From the NCBI GenBank assembly GCA_963721305.1, contig CAVRIR010000003.1:930001-994000 (forward strand): a stretch of 64,000 nucleotides of DNA, written 5' to 3'. The stretch's first letter is position 1, and every line of letters begins with the position of its first letter. The notes under the pieces are model-generated. The model had not been told where the DNA came from. It saw only the letters and a list, made by a program, of their open reading frames with translations, and did not search any database. The translations under genes and the position numbers were made by a program. This stretch comes from DATAES01 sp963721305. Its GTDB lineage: Bacteria; Actinomycetota; Acidimicrobiia; Acidimicrobiales; JACDCH01. Shown in pieces: positions 1-8,850 of the stretch.

Positions 1-484
1 CGGCCCGAATCGAGGGTGCGCTTCGACCTCGACTGCCGTTGCCGTCGGAGCCGATCGCCGCTGACGTGAGGTCGACGTCCGCCGCGCTCAACCGAGACTT
101 GAGCTCGACCAGCAGGCGTGTCGCGGTCTTCTTGCCGACACCCGGCACGAGACACAGCGACGCGATGTCGTCATCGGCGAGCGTGCGTTGCAGCGACTCG
201 GGGCTGTGCACCGAGAGGATCGCGAGCGCGAGCGCCGGGCCGACGCCGTGCGCGCCGAGCAGGGCTTCGAAGCACCGTCGCTCACCTACGGATGCGAAGC
301 CGTACAACGTCTGGGCGTCTTCACGGACGTGGTGGTGGATGTGGACGAGCACGTCGTCGCCAACATCACCGAGCGCGACCACCGTCGCCGGCGACACGGT
401 GACCCGGTACCCGATGCCATTGACCTCGACCAGCACCTCGTCCTCGGACCGATCGAGCAACCGACCCCGCAAGGACCCGATCAC
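1..484 (-). CDS. ruvA: Holliday junction branch migration protein RuvA (3' end cut by window edge)
   Basis: RuvA binds the four-way DNA junction as a tetramer and loads the RuvB motor. The frame starts at GTG 484-482 and runs off the window after 161 codons, so the C-terminal RuvB-contact domain is missing. I read the N-terminal OB-fold (start VIGSLRGRLLDRSEDEVLV) and two helix-hairpin-helix motifs, GAHGVGPALALAI and CLVPGVGKKTATRLL. The start overlaps the ruvC stop by GTGA, so translation is probably coupled. ruvB would be expected just beyond the window edge. The identification is firm; only the 3' end is unseen. Confidence 0.93.
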   Translation of the reverse strand, partial: MIGSLRGRLLDRSEDEVLVEVNGIGYRVTVSPATVVALGDVGDDVLVHIHHHVREDAQTLYGFASVGERRCFEALLGAHGVGPALALAILSVHSPESLQRTLADDDIASLCLVPGVGKKTATRLLVELKSRLSAADVDLTSAAIGSDGNGSRGRSAPSIRA

Positions 485-978
485 GAGCTCGCGACCCTGC
501 GCAGCATCGGCGCGTGCGCGATGTGGCACAACGCGAGCGCCACCGCGTCCGCGGCATCGACAGGACGCAGCGGTTGGTCGATGCCGAGCAGCCGCTGCAC
601 CATGCGCTCGACCTCGTCCTTCCCGGCGCCGCCCCATCCGGCGACGGCCTGCTTGACCTCGTTCGGACCGTACTGCGCGACCTCGCAGCCGGCGTTGATG
701 GCCTCGGCCATGACAACGCCGCTCGCTTGTCCAACGGACATCGCGGTGCGCACGTTGGTCTGGAAGTAGACCCGCTCGATGGCGACGACCGCCGGGGCCG
801 TCTGCTCGAGCAGCGCCCGTACCTCGAGCTGGAGCTCGGCGAGCCGCTCGGGCAGCGGCGACGACGCCGGTGTCGTCAGCACGCCGGCCGCGACCGCCCT
901 CGAACGGCCTGCGGGCAGCGCCTCGAGCACGCCGTAGCCGCACCGCGACAGCCCCGGATCGATGCCCAACACGAACAC
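481..978 (-). CDS. ruvC: Crossover junction endodeoxyribonuclease RuvC
   Basis: RuvC cuts Holliday junctions symmetrically during recombinational repair. The 165-aa product is of normal length and has the RNase-H fold signature LGIDPGLSRCGYG at the N terminus. The acidic catalytic residues are D7, E68, D141 and D144 (DAADAVALAL). The GTG start lies only 7 nt downstream of a TAGCGT -10 box, so the message is probably leaderless. It is followed by ruvA with a 4-nt overlap. yebC lies upstream on the same strand, separated by an inserted plus-strand membrane-protein gene. Confidence 0.97.
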   Translation of the reverse strand: MFVLGIDPGLSRCGYGVLEALPAGRSRAVAAGVLTTPASSPLPERLAELQLEVRALLEQTAPAVVAIERVYFQTNVRTAMSVGQASGVVMAEAINAGCEVAQYGPNEVKQAVAGWGGAGKDEVERMVQRLLGIDQPLRPVDAADAVALALCHIAHAPMLRRVASS

Positions 979-985
979 GCGTACG

Positions 986-991
986 ACGCTA
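986..991 (-). promoter_or_regulatory. Candidate leaderless -10 box for ruvC-ruvA
   Basis: TAGCGT on the minus strand matches the actinobacterial TANNNT -10 consensus and lies 7 nt before the ruvC GTG. No clear -35 is visible. The same hexamer at similar spacing precedes genes at 35166 and 53788. Confidence 0.5.
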
Positions 992-1057
992 GCCCGCGGC
1001 CCGGCGCCGGACAGCGGACCCGCCGGACGCGCCCATTGCCGACGGCCTCCTCCCCAT

Positions 1058-1107
1058 CGTTCTGGCGTCGGATCCGGCGGATATCCGCCGTTGCTGACGC
1101 CAGAACG
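1058..1107. repeat. Nested palindrome between ruvC and the membrane-protein gene
   Basis: Perfect 12-bp inverted arms (CGTTCTGGCGTC at 1058-1069 and GACGCCAGAACG at 1096-1107) enclose a second perfect 14-bp palindrome, GGCGGATATCCGCC at 1076-1089. It sits in the 188-bp divergent gap. It could be a double operator, a cruciform or a transcript hairpin; the sequence alone does not decide. Confidence 0.7.
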
Positions 1108-1316
1108 TCGAAGTCAGGCCTCGACCGTCTCCAAGATGTCGTCGGGGATTCTTTCGATTTAGTCCGTTGAGATCGGGAGCTACACGATTGCAGCGAACCC
1201 AGCGATCGCTGGTCTGGTCCGCTCAGGAGCCGACATTCCCGACGGGCGCTGTGCTTGTGACCTGCGTGCTGTCACGGTCTGGCGCACCCATCGGTGGTGT
1301 GCGTCAGGATGGAGGT

Positions 1317-2948
1317 GTGGCGGGTAGTCGGGGGAGTCGGGTCGGTGTGGTGGGTTATCTGGCTGCGCCGTTGTTGACCGGGTTGCCGATGTTGGTGGGG
1401 TTGGTCGCGTCGGTCGTCGGGCTAGTGACGACGCGGTATCCGGACATCGGTTGGGCACAGACGGTGGGAAACGACGGACGGGCACTGGCGACAGGTCATC
1501 CGCTGTATGCGAATCCGGCGACGCACTACACGGCGATGTTGTACGGGCCGACCACCGCGGTGCTCTTGGCTCCGTTGTACCGGGTGTATTGGTGGGATGG
1601 CTGGGCGATGGTCTTGTCGATCATCGCGACGGTCGGACTTGTCGCGCTGGTGGGTGTGCTCGCGGCCGCGCGCCGATCTGGCGTCCCAGTGTGGCAACAG
1701 GTGACAGCCGGTGTCGGTGTCGGTTTCACGGTGTTGTGGATCGTGTGGGTAAGCCAGTCCGCGGCGGTTTTCCGTGGCAAGGTCGATGAGCTCGGGTGGT
1801 TGTTGGCCTTGGGCGGGCTGTGCGCGTTCGTAAGTTTCGCTGCGGGTCGCACGGTCCGGTTGTGGCCGACGGTGGTGCTGTTGACCGGGGCCGTGTGGAC
1901 CAAGCAGACGACCGGTGGCGCGCTCGTCGCGGTGCTGGTGGTGGCGATCTGGTGGGCCTGGCGTCGCGCTCTGCCTTGGCGGGCTGTTCATCGCCTTGTC
2001 GTGGGTCTTGCTGCACTCAACGTGGGCGTGCTGCTCGCTCTGCTGGTCGCGACCCGCGGGTGGGTGTGGTTCACGATGTTCGAAATCGCCGCCCGGAAGT
2101 ACAGCGATCCTGGCGTGCTGTCCTATCTGTCTGAAGCAACTCGTCTGCTTGCCCTGCCGGTGCTCGCTGTGGTCATCATCTATGCCGCGTCGCTGCGTGG
2201 CGGTCAATCTCCCTCCCGTGGCTCTCGGCCGTCCGTCACTCGTCTTCTCGGGTTTGTTCTCGTGGTGTTCGTGGTGGTCGAGTTGGTTCCGGCGTTCGTT
2301 GGTCGGCGACAGTCGGGCGGGTCAATTGATGCCTATCTCGGGATCCTTTGGGCGCTCGGAATGCTTCTGGCGTTGGCGTATCGAGCTGGCTGGACGAACA
2401 CCCGAGCGCGCATGGCCGGAACGGTGGTGTTCGTAGCGATCGCCGCGGTCGGCGTTGTCGGCCCCGTCGGCGATGTCTTCGCCCGTGAGAATGTCGTGAC
2501 ACCAACCGTCGCTCCCCGCCAGGAGGTCGCGCCGATCAATCCCAAGGTCATCGACTTCGCGCGGACTCATCTCGTGTGGGAAAGCCAACTCGGTGTCGTC
2601 GCGCCGAAGCAGACATCACCGGTGGCGTTTCCCGCGCAAGCCAACCTCAACGACGTTCTCGCCGCCGGTGAACCGGTCACCTACTTCGTCGACGCGCTCG
2701 CGCAACGACGGTTCGACGCGGTGACAATGATCGAGCCACTGGCCGAGGGCTATGTCGCCGCAGGCGGTCGCATGAACGGTGAGTACATCGCTGCCCTCAA
2801 CGAACTCATCCAGCGCGGCTACGCAGCTCGTCAGCCGGGTGTCCCTGGATCACTCCTCGGAAGACGACCCGGATCAATCGACCTGTCCTGGGCCCCGGCG
2901 TGCTTCAACACCCCCCACCCCGCCGCGTGCGTCGCACAAGGCCACTAA
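1317..2948 (+). CDS. Polytopic membrane protein, GT-C glycosyltransferase-like
   Basis: About 543 aa from GTG 1317, with roughly nine to eleven hydrophobic segments. An early extracytoplasmic stretch (DIGWAQTVGNDGRALATGHP followed by LYANPATHYTAMLYGP) resembles the first loop of GT-C enzymes, which use polyprenyl-phosphate sugars. I do not recognise the exact family. The start is uncertain: the frame is open from TTG 1167, but residues before 1317 do not look like protein, and GGAGG at 1311-1315 is too close to the GTG. Codon choice differs from neighbours, with many TTG/GTG and T-ending codons where adjacent genes use CTC/GTC/GCC. It is a lone plus-strand gene splitting a conserved minus-strand block, which suggests transfer. 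Confidence 0.7.
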   Translation: MAGSRGSRVGVVGYLAAPLLTGLPMLVGLVASVVGLVTTRYPDIGWAQTVGNDGRALATGHPLYANPATHYTAMLYGPTTAVLLAPLYRVYWWDGWAMVLSIIATVGLVALVGVLAAARRSGVPVWQQVTAGVGVGFTVLWIVWVSQSAAVFRGKVDELGWLLALGGLCAFVSFAAGRTVRLWPTVVLLTGAVWTKQTTGGALVAVLVVAIWWAWRRALPWRAVHRLVVGLAALNVGVLLALLVATRGWVWFTMFEIAARKYSDPGVLSYLSEATRLLALPVLAVVIIYAASLRGGQSPSRGSRPSVTRLLGFVLVVFVVVELVPAFVGRRQSGGSIDAYLGILWALGMLLALAYRAGWTNTRARMAGTVVFVAIAAVGVVGPVGDVFARENVVTPTVAPRQEVAPINPKVIDFARTHLVWESQLGVVAPKQTSPVAFPAQANLNDVLAAGEPVTYFVDALAQRRFDAVTMIEPLAEGYVAAGGRMNGEYIAALNELIQRGYAARQPGVPGSLLGRRPGSIDLSWAPACFNTPHPAACVAQGH

Positions 2949-3022
2949 ACACAGCCCGCTAGCGCGAGACGTGCCAACGCGTAGTGGCACCCGCTCGTTC
3001 GGCCGTGCGGGCAATGTGGTTT

Positions 3023-3772
3023 TTACACGGACTGGTCTGCGAGGATCTCGTCAGGGATGTCGAAGTTGGCGTGGACGTTCTGCACGTCGTCGTGCTCGTC
3101 GAGCGCGTCGATGAGGCGGAGGACCTTCTTCGCACTTTCCACGTCGGTCAGTGGGATCGTCGTCTGTGGGACCATCGTGAGGTCCGCCGAATCGACGGCC
3201 ATGCCGGCTTCCTCGATGGCCGATCGGACCTTGTGCAGATCCGTCGGTGAGGTGGTGACCCGCCACAGCTCACCGTCGTCGGCAATGTCCTCCGCACCGG
3301 CGTCGAGCGCGACGAGCATGAGGTCGTCCTCTACGACCTTGCGATCCACCAGCACCTCACCCTTGCGGTCGAACTGCCACGCGACCGCGCCGGGTTCGGC
3401 GATCGAACCGCCGGTGCGGCTGAACAAGCTGCGGACGTCTGCGCCGGTGCGATTGCGGTTGTCGGTGAGCACTTCGACCAGCACGGCGACGCCACCGGAC
3501 GCGTAGCCCTCGTACGTGATCTGCTCGTAGGTGACTCCCTCGAGCTCGCCGGTGCCGCGCTTGATGGCGCGCTCGATGGTGTCCATCGGGATCGAGGCGT
3601 CACGCGCCTTCTGGAACATCGTGCGCAACGTGGGATTGGCGTCCGGATCGCCGCCGCCTTCACGCGCCGCGACCTCGACCTGGCGCAGGACCTTGGCGAA
3701 CAACTTGCCGCGCGCCTTGTCCTTCGCGCCCTTCTGGTGCTTGATGGTCGCCCATTTCGAGTGACCTGACAT
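3023..3772 (-). CDS. yebC: YebC/PmpR family protein
   Basis: 249 aa, full length for the family, beginning with the hallmark MSGHSKWATIKHQKGAKD. YebC/PmpR proteins have been described as transcriptional regulators and more recently as factors that help ribosomes through proline-rich stretches. The three-domain layout is complete, with the acidic C-terminal half including LIDALDEHDDVQNVHANFD. It lies 3 nt downstream of pdxT, as in the pdxS-pdxT-yebC-ruvC order I know from mycobacteria. The run GTGGTTTTTACAC just before its stop is AT-rich for this genome, but I see no strong terminator there. Confidence 0.95.
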   Translation of the reverse strand: MSGHSKWATIKHQKGAKDKARGKLFAKVLRQVEVAAREGGGDPDANPTLRTMFQKARDASIPMDTIERAIKRGTGELEGVTYEQITYEGYASGGVAVLVEVLTDNRNRTGADVRSLFSRTGGSIAEPGAVAWQFDRKGEVLVDRKVVEDDLMLVALDAGAEDIADDGELWRVTTSPTDLHKVRSAIEEAGMAVDSADLTMVPQTTIPLTDVESAKKVLRLIDALDEHDDVQNVHANFDIPDEILADQSV

Positions 3773-3775
3773 GGC

Positions 3776-4345
3776 TCAGACTCCTTCGAGGAAGAGACGG
3801 TGGATGCGATCGTCGTCCGACAGCTCGGGATGGAACGCCGCGGCGAGCACGGGACCGTCGCGGACGAGCACCGGCTTGGCGTCGACGCGGGCGAGCACGT
3901 CGACGTCCGGACCGGCGCGCTCGACGAACGGTGCACGGATGAACACCGCGTGGAAGGGGCCGCCGTCGAGGCCGTCGACGTCGAGATCGCTCTCGAAGCT
4001 GTCGACCTGGCGACCGAACGCGTTGCGGCGCACGTCGATGTCGAGCGCGCCGAGGCTGCGCTGATCGGGGCGGCCGTCGAGCACGTTCGACGCGAGCAGG
4101 ATCATCCCCGCACACGTACCGAATGCCGGCATGCCGTCACGCAGCCGCTCGCTCACCGGCTCACGGAGCCCGGACGTGTCGAGCAACATCGACATCGTCG
4201 TCGACTCGCCGCCGGGCAGGATCAGCGCATCGACGCCGTCGAGGTCGAGGGCGGTGCGAACTTCGCGCGCTTCAGCGTCGAGCGAGCCCAGCACCCGAGC
4301 GTGCGTGGCGAACGCACCCTGCAGGGCCAAGATGCCGATCTTCAC
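3776..4345 (-). CDS. pdxT: Pyridoxal 5'-phosphate synthase glutaminase subunit PdxT
   Basis: PdxT hydrolyses glutamine and channels ammonia to PdxS. From GTG 4345 it encodes 189 aa, a normal length. The open frame extends further upstream, but that part is not PdxT-like. KIGILALQGAF at the N terminus, LPGGESTTMSML, the nucleophile elbow FGTCAGMILLA and the catalytic His-Glu pair in AAAFHPELSDD are all present. An AGGCCTCC-like ribosome site precedes the GTG, with a TACACT -10 about 30 nt upstream. pdxS is one gene away, separated by a plus-strand MDMPI gene. Confidence 0.95.
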   Translation of the reverse strand: MKIGILALQGAFATHARVLGSLDAEAREVRTALDLDGVDALILPGGESTTMSMLLDTSGLREPVSERLRDGMPAFGTCAGMILLASNVLDGRPDQRSLGALDIDVRRNAFGRQVDSFESDLDVDGLDGGPFHAVFIRAPFVERAGPDVDVLARVDAKPVLVRDGPVLAAAFHPELSDDDRIHRLFLEGV

Positions 4346-4373
4346 CTGGAGGCCTCTGACGCATCGGCGATCG

Positions 4374-4379
4374 AGTGTA
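4374..4379 (-). promoter_or_regulatory. Candidate -10 box for pdxT-yebC
   Basis: TACACT on the minus strand fits TANNNT and would give a leader of about 20 nt carrying the purine-rich ribosome site before the pdxT GTG. No convincing -35 was found. Confidence 0.4.
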
Positions 4380-4426
4380 GAGGCGTGCATTGGGTGGCGG
4401 CACGGTCGAAACGGCAGGCTGACCCG

Positions 4427-5260
4427 ATGACAACCGCCATCGCGACCGGCCTCGATCGTTTCGGCGGCGTCGAGCCCGGCCCCGAGGTCGTCGCCGCCGC
4501 GCTCGCGTGCCAGCGACGCCGCCTGAGCGAGCTGTTCCGCACGTTCGACGAGCCGCAGTGGCAGGCACAGAGCAGGTGCAGCGACTGGACGATCCACCAC
4601 GTCGTGCGCCACGTCGTCGACGCCGCCACCATCGACGGCGAGCTGCTTCGGGGCGAGGGCCCACGAAACGACCAGGGCCGCGTCGATCCGCGATCCGATC
4701 CCGACAGGTGGCTCACGGCATCCGACGGTCAGTCACCGTCGGACACCATCGCCGCGTTCGACGCCGCGTCGAGCGCCGAGCAGGCCGCGTTCGAGCAACA
4801 CAGCCGCGAGGGCGGCGACGAGATGCTTCCCGGTCCCTACGGTCCGTTGCACTGGACGACGCTGGCGGCGCACCTCTTCTGGGACGGGTGGCTGCACGAG
4901 CGCGACATCCTCGTGCCCCTCGGCCGCCCACACGCGGCGACCGCCGAAGAGGATCGGCTCGCCGCGCTCTACGCGCTCGCGGTCAGCGCGACCACGCCGA
5001 CGTTCGTAGGCGGCACGGTCAACGCCACGCTCGAGCTGACCGGAGGGCCAAGGGGCGTCTACGACGTCGTCGCCTCCGCCGATGGCACGCGGGTGCGGTT
5101 CCTCGACGGAGCGAAGACGGCAGACGCGCGCGCCGACCTCGCAGCATTGATCGACTCGCTGGCCGGTCGAGGGCCCGACGTCGACGAGGTAGCCGAGGGA
5201 CCGCCCGAACTGATCGACCAGCTCAAGATGCTGCGGGCGTTCCTGCTCCCGGCGTCGTGA
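4427..5260 (+). CDS. Maleylpyruvate isomerase (MDMPI/DinB-fold) family protein
   Basis: 277 aa from ATG 4427. The N-terminal half is a DinB/MDMPI four-helix fold with metal-binding histidines in IHHVVRHVVDA and HLFWDGWLHERD; the C-terminal half is an SCP2/MDMPI-C-like module. The family includes mycothiol-dependent enzymes, which fits the mshC homolog at 20.6 kb. The substrate cannot be inferred. The gene is inserted, in opposite orientation, between pdxT and pdxS, and its stop abuts the pdxS stop with no gap. Confidence 0.8.
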   Translation: MTTAIATGLDRFGGVEPGPEVVAAALACQRRRLSELFRTFDEPQWQAQSRCSDWTIHHVVRHVVDAATIDGELLRGEGPRNDQGRVDPRSDPDRWLTASDGQSPSDTIAAFDAASSAEQAAFEQHSREGGDEMLPGPYGPLHWTTLAAHLFWDGWLHERDILVPLGRPHAATAEEDRLAALYALAVSATTPTFVGGTVNATLELTGGPRGVYDVVASADGTRVRFLDGAKTADARADLAALIDSLAGRGPDVDEVAEGPPELIDQLKMLRAFLLPAS

Positions 5261-6145
5261 CTACCAGCCGCGCTCGGCCAGCTTGACGTCGAGCTCGCCG
5301 ATGTCCTGACCGCGCATCGGCGTGCCGAGACCGCGACTCACCTTCGCAAGGATGTCGGGATCGCGGTAGTGCGTCGTCGCCTCGACGATCGCCTTGGCGC
5401 GAGCGGGCGGGTTGTCGGACTTGAAGATGCCCGAACCGACGAACACGGCCTCGGCCCCGAGTTGCATCACGAGCGACGCGTCGGCCGGCGTGGCGATGCC
5501 GCCGGCGCAGAACAACGGCACCGGCAGCACGCCGGTCTCGGCGATCTCCTGGACGAGCCCGACCGGCGACTGCAATCGCTTCGCCCAGTCGTAGACCTCA
5601 GCGGAATCGGCCTGGGTGATCTTGCGCATGTCGCCGAGGATCGACCGCAGGTGCCGCACCGCCTCGACGATGTTGCCGGTGCCCGCCTCGCCCTTCGAGC
5701 GGATCATCGCCGCGCCCTCGCTGATGCGGCGCAGCGCCTCACCGAGGTTGGTCGCGCCGCAGACGAACGGAACGGTGAACCGCCACTTGTCGATGTGGTG
5801 CGCCTCATCAGCGGGCGTCAGCACCTCGGACTCGTCGACGTAGTCGACACCGAGCGCCTCGAGGATCTGCGCTTCCGCGATGTGACCGATGCGCGCCTTG
5901 GCCATCACGGGAATCGTCACCGTCGCCTTGATGCCCTCGATCATCTCGGGATCGCTCATGCGGGCGACACCGCCGTCGCGCCGGATGTCGGCGGGCACCC
6001 TTTCGAGTGCCATCACCGACGAGGCGCCGGCATCTTCGGCGATCTTCGCCTGTTCGGGGGTGACGACGTCCATGACGACGCCGCCCTTCAGCATCTCGGC
6101 CAGACCCCGCTTGACGCGGAACGTGCCGGTCTCGTGCGTGCTCAC
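5261..6145 (-). CDS. pdxS: Pyridoxal 5'-phosphate synthase lyase subunit PdxS
   Basis: 294 aa, complete. PdxS condenses ribose 5-phosphate, glyceraldehyde 3-phosphate and ammonia from PdxT into PLP. The strongly conserved TIM-barrel segments are intact: MLKGGVVMDVV, MALERVPADIRRDGGVARMS, MAKARIGHIAEAQ, YVDESEVLTPADE and the phosphate-binding IRSKGEAGTGN. The Lys of VMAKARIGH corresponds to one of the catalytic lysines. The start is GTG 6145. It lies 16 nt downstream of the DUF3048 lipoprotein gene. Confidence 0.97.
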   Translation of the reverse strand: MSTHETGTFRVKRGLAEMLKGGVVMDVVTPEQAKIAEDAGASSVMALERVPADIRRDGGVARMSDPEMIEGIKATVTIPVMAKARIGHIAEAQILEALGVDYVDESEVLTPADEAHHIDKWRFTVPFVCGATNLGEALRRISEGAAMIRSKGEAGTGNIVEAVRHLRSILGDMRKITQADSAEVYDWAKRLQSPVGLVQEIAETGVLPVPLFCAGGIATPADASLVMQLGAEAVFVGSGIFKSDNPPARAKAIVEATTHYRDPDILAKVSRGLGTPMRGQDIGELDVKLAERGW

Positions 6146-6161
6146 ATCGGGAGTCTATTTG

Positions 6162-7235
6162 TCAGCCCGTGACGGTCCCGCCGCCAATTGGCACGAGCTC
6201 GACCCAGGTGCGACCAGGGGTCAGCTTCACCGGGTTGCCCTGCTGATCCGTGTAGACGGGCACCGCGTCCGGCGCCGACTTCGACCAGTTGCCGTCGACG
6301 CGCATCCCGTTGGTCAGGATCCAGGCCGAACCGTTGCCGACGAGGTCTGCTTCGGGGACCGGCGCACCCGTGACGTCGGTGTAACCGGTGTCGTGGTAGG
6401 TGACGAACTGCACGATCACGTTCTGCGGCGTGACCTGCGCGCCGCTCTCGTCGAAGTCGGGCGTTCCCTTCTGGTTGCGCAGGAAACCACCGGCCTGGGC
6501 CGACCACGTGTAGTCGATCGGCGCGCTGCCGGCGCCACCGCCGAAGACCAGGTTGACGGACCCGACCGGTACGGCCGACGGCAACACCGGTTCACCGGCC
6601 GCGCGGTACGGGAAGAGCGCGGGCGGCGCAGGCGCGTACGGCGGCGTCTGCGTGTACAGCTGCGGCGTCGACGAGTACAGGTTGTGCGGAGCCACGTGAC
6701 CAGTCTGGTTGCGGCGCGTGTACAGGTCGGGATGTGCGTCGTAGCCCACGTCGATGAGCGGCGACGAGCGGATCAGCTGGGCGAACCCGGCATTGGCGCC
6801 CGACCACGCGTACAGCGGCTTGTTCAAGGGGCTGAAGACCGCGACGTCGGTGCTTCGAGCGGAACGGACGGGACCGATCGGATCGGCGTCCGTCGACTGG
6901 AAGACCGCCGCGAGCCGCGTGACGCTGCCTTCGACCATCTCTTCGTACACGACGTCGGCCTGGTTGAGACCGAGCTGCGGCCGCGCTTCGTTGCCGCGGC
7001 CTCCATCGGCGTTGTCGATCTTCACGACGAGCGCGGGGCGGTTCGCCGTGGCCGAATCGGTGACCGGCAGACCGGTCAAGGGGTACACCGCAGGTGCGGG
7101 TGCCGCGGTGGTCGTCGTCGCGAGCGTGGTCGACGTTGTCGTGCTCGCGCTGGTGGACGTCTTGCTGCCGCTGCTGCAGGCGGCGACGAACAAGAGTCCG
7201 GCCGCGACGAATGCAGTGATACGACGGCGGTTCAT
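6162..7235 (-). CDS. DUF3048 domain lipoprotein (YerB-like)
   Basis: 357 aa. The N terminus MNRRRITAFVAAGLLFVAAC is a lipoprotein signal with lipobox FVAAC, followed by a low-complexity Ser/Thr linker of about 30 residues. The rest matches the two-part DUF3048/YerB layout, with YPLTGLPVTDSATANRPALV at the domain start, GPVRSARSTDV, and a C-terminal domain ending GRTWVELVPIGG. The molecular function of the family is not established. The protein should be anchored on the outer face of the membrane. It sits between htpX and pdxS. Confidence 0.85.
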   Translation of the reverse strand: MNRRRITAFVAAGLLFVAACSSGSKTSTSASTTTSTTLATTTTAAPAPAVYPLTGLPVTDSATANRPALVVKIDNADGGRGNEARPQLGLNQADVVYEEMVEGSVTRLAAVFQSTDADPIGPVRSARSTDVAVFSPLNKPLYAWSGANAGFAQLIRSSPLIDVGYDAHPDLYTRRNQTGHVAPHNLYSSTPQLYTQTPPYAPAPPALFPYRAAGEPVLPSAVPVGSVNLVFGGGAGSAPIDYTWSAQAGGFLRNQKGTPDFDESGAQVTPQNVIVQFVTYHDTGYTDVTGAPVPEADLVGNGSAWILTNGMRVDGNWSKSAPDAVPVYTDQQGNPVKLTPGRTWVELVPIGGGTVTG

Positions 7236-7273
7236 TGCTTTGCTGACTCCAAGAAAGAAGGTCGGGATCTCTG

Positions 7274-8180
7274 CTAGAGCTCCCGAAGAGCTGCGATCCG
7301 CTCTTCGAGCGGGGGGTGAGTGTCGAACAGACGGTTCAAGCGAGAGAGGCGGCCCTCCTCCTTTTGGGTCGGCAGAGGCTGCTCGATCCAGAGGTGTGCG
7401 GTTGCTCTCGAGTGGGCGTGGACGACGGTTTCGTCGTCCTTCAGTTTCTCAAGAGCGGATATGAGACCGGGTGGATACCTGGTGAGCTCGACCCCCGACA
7501 TGTCTGCGAGGGACTCCCGGCGGCGGCTGACCGCGAACTGCATGAGCTGCGCGATGAGCGGTGCGAGCAACAGCAACGCGAACCCGAACAAGGCAAGGAT
7601 CGCCTGCGGACCGCCGCCGTTGTTGTCGTCGCGGTTGCGTCCGCCGCCCCACCAGAGGAAGCGAATGCCGAGATCCGACGCGAGCGCGATGAAGCCCACG
7701 AGCGTGACGGCGAGCGTCGAGACGAGGATGTCGTAGTTCTTGATGTGGCTCAGCTCGTGCGCGATCACGCCTTCGAGCTCGATGCGATTCATCTTGTCGA
7801 GCAGCCCGGTGGTGACCGCGATCGCCGCGTGCTTCGGATCGCGTCCGGTGGCGAACGCGTTCGGCGCGACGTCGTCGATGATGTACACGCGCGGCTTCGG
7901 AAGGCCCGCGGCGATGCACAGTCCTTCGACGATGTTGTGCAGGCGCGCGTACTCCGTGGGATCCGCGGGCCGCGCGCGACTCATCGCGAGCGCAACCGCG
8001 TCGGACTTCCAGTACGACGACGAACGACGTACCGAGCGCGACGACGAGCGCGATGACGACGCCGATCCATCCGAACTGGAGCAGCGCGTTGAGCACGATC
8101 GCCACGGCGACCGCGAGCAGCACGAACGCCCCGATCAGAAGCGCGGACCGTCGTTTGTTGGAGGTGACCTGGTCGTACAG
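7274..8180 (-). CDS. htpX: HtpX-like membrane zinc metalloprotease (frameshifted)
   Basis: HtpX degrades misfolded membrane proteins. The catalytic part is clear: zinc site VIAHELSHIKNYD, third ligand in RRRESLADMSGVELTR, and two C-terminal hydrophobic segments. The N-terminal transmembrane part (YDQVTSNKRRS, then AVAVAIVLNALLQFGWIG) lies in a different frame. Removing one G near 8018, in a GTCGTCGTC run, restores the expected junction TSFV-SYWKSDAVALAMS. With that correction the gene is 301 aa from a CTG at 8180; this start is inferred from family alignment. It lies directly after lemA. Confidence 0.8.
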
Positions 8181-8210
8181 GGTGCGGGAGTTCCAGTGTC
8201 GAAGAAGGGC

Positions 8211-8798
8211 TTACTGCGGGGCTTGGCCCGTGGCCGGCGGCGGCGTGTCGAACGAGACCTGGACGGGCTCACGTGACTGCTCGTCGATCTCGAAGTACTC
8301 ACGCGGCGTGAAGTGCATGGCGCCGGCCACGACCACCGCGGGGAACGTCTGGATCTTCGTGTTATAGCTCTGCACCGTGTCGTTGTAGAACTGCCGCGCG
8401 TAGGCGATGCGACCCTCGGTGCCGGTCAGTTCCTCCTGGAGTTGGAGGAAGTTCTGGTTGGCCTTCAGGTCGGGGTACGCCTCGGACAGCGCGAACAGCG
8501 ACTTCAACGCCCCGGTGAGCATGTTCTCGGCCTGCGCCTGCTCCTGCACGCCTTGCGCGTTGACGCCCATGTTGCGGGCTTGGACCACCGCTTCCAGCGT
8601 CTGACGCTCGTGGGCGGCATAGCCCTTGACCGTTTCGACGAGGTTGGGGATGAGGTCGTAGCGACGCTTCAGCTGCACGTCGATCTGCGACCACGCGTTG
8701 TCGACCCGGTTGCGGAGTTTCACCACCCCGTTGAAGACGACGACGCCGATGATCGCCACGAGGACGATGAGCGCCAGCACGATGACGAGTGCGATCAC
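8211..8798 (-). CDS. lemA: LemA family protein
   Basis: 195 aa with one N-terminal transmembrane helix (ALVIVLALIVLVAIIGVVVF), then the helical-bundle LemA domain with signature RNRVDNAWSQIDVQLKRRYD and LIPNLVETVKGYAAHE. The C-terminal tail is proline-rich. LemA proteins are membrane-anchored helical bundles of unclear role, often found beside htpX or TPM-domain genes. Here htpX starts about 30 nt downstream, supporting a lemA-htpX membrane quality-control pair. The start is GTG 8798. Confidence 0.92.
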   Translation of the reverse strand: MIALVIVLALIVLVAIIGVVVFNGVVKLRNRVDNAWSQIDVQLKRRYDLIPNLVETVKGYAAHERQTLEAVVQARNMGVNAQGVQEQAQAENMLTGALKSLFALSEAYPDLKANQNFLQLQEELTGTEGRIAYARQFYNDTVQSYNTKIQTFPAVVVAGAMHFTPREYFEIDEQSREPVQVSFDTPPPATGQAPQ

Positions 8799-8850
8799 GG
8801 ACCGTCATGCTACTTGGCCGCCGCCCGACCGCCCGATCGCACGCCCCCCG

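Noticed and set aside
979..1060. PafBC/RecA-NDp-type damage promoter before ruvC
   Set aside because: A TAGCGT -10 fits, but no TTGTCRGTG box lies at the required 8-nt spacing. The nearest CTGTCC is too far and too degenerate.
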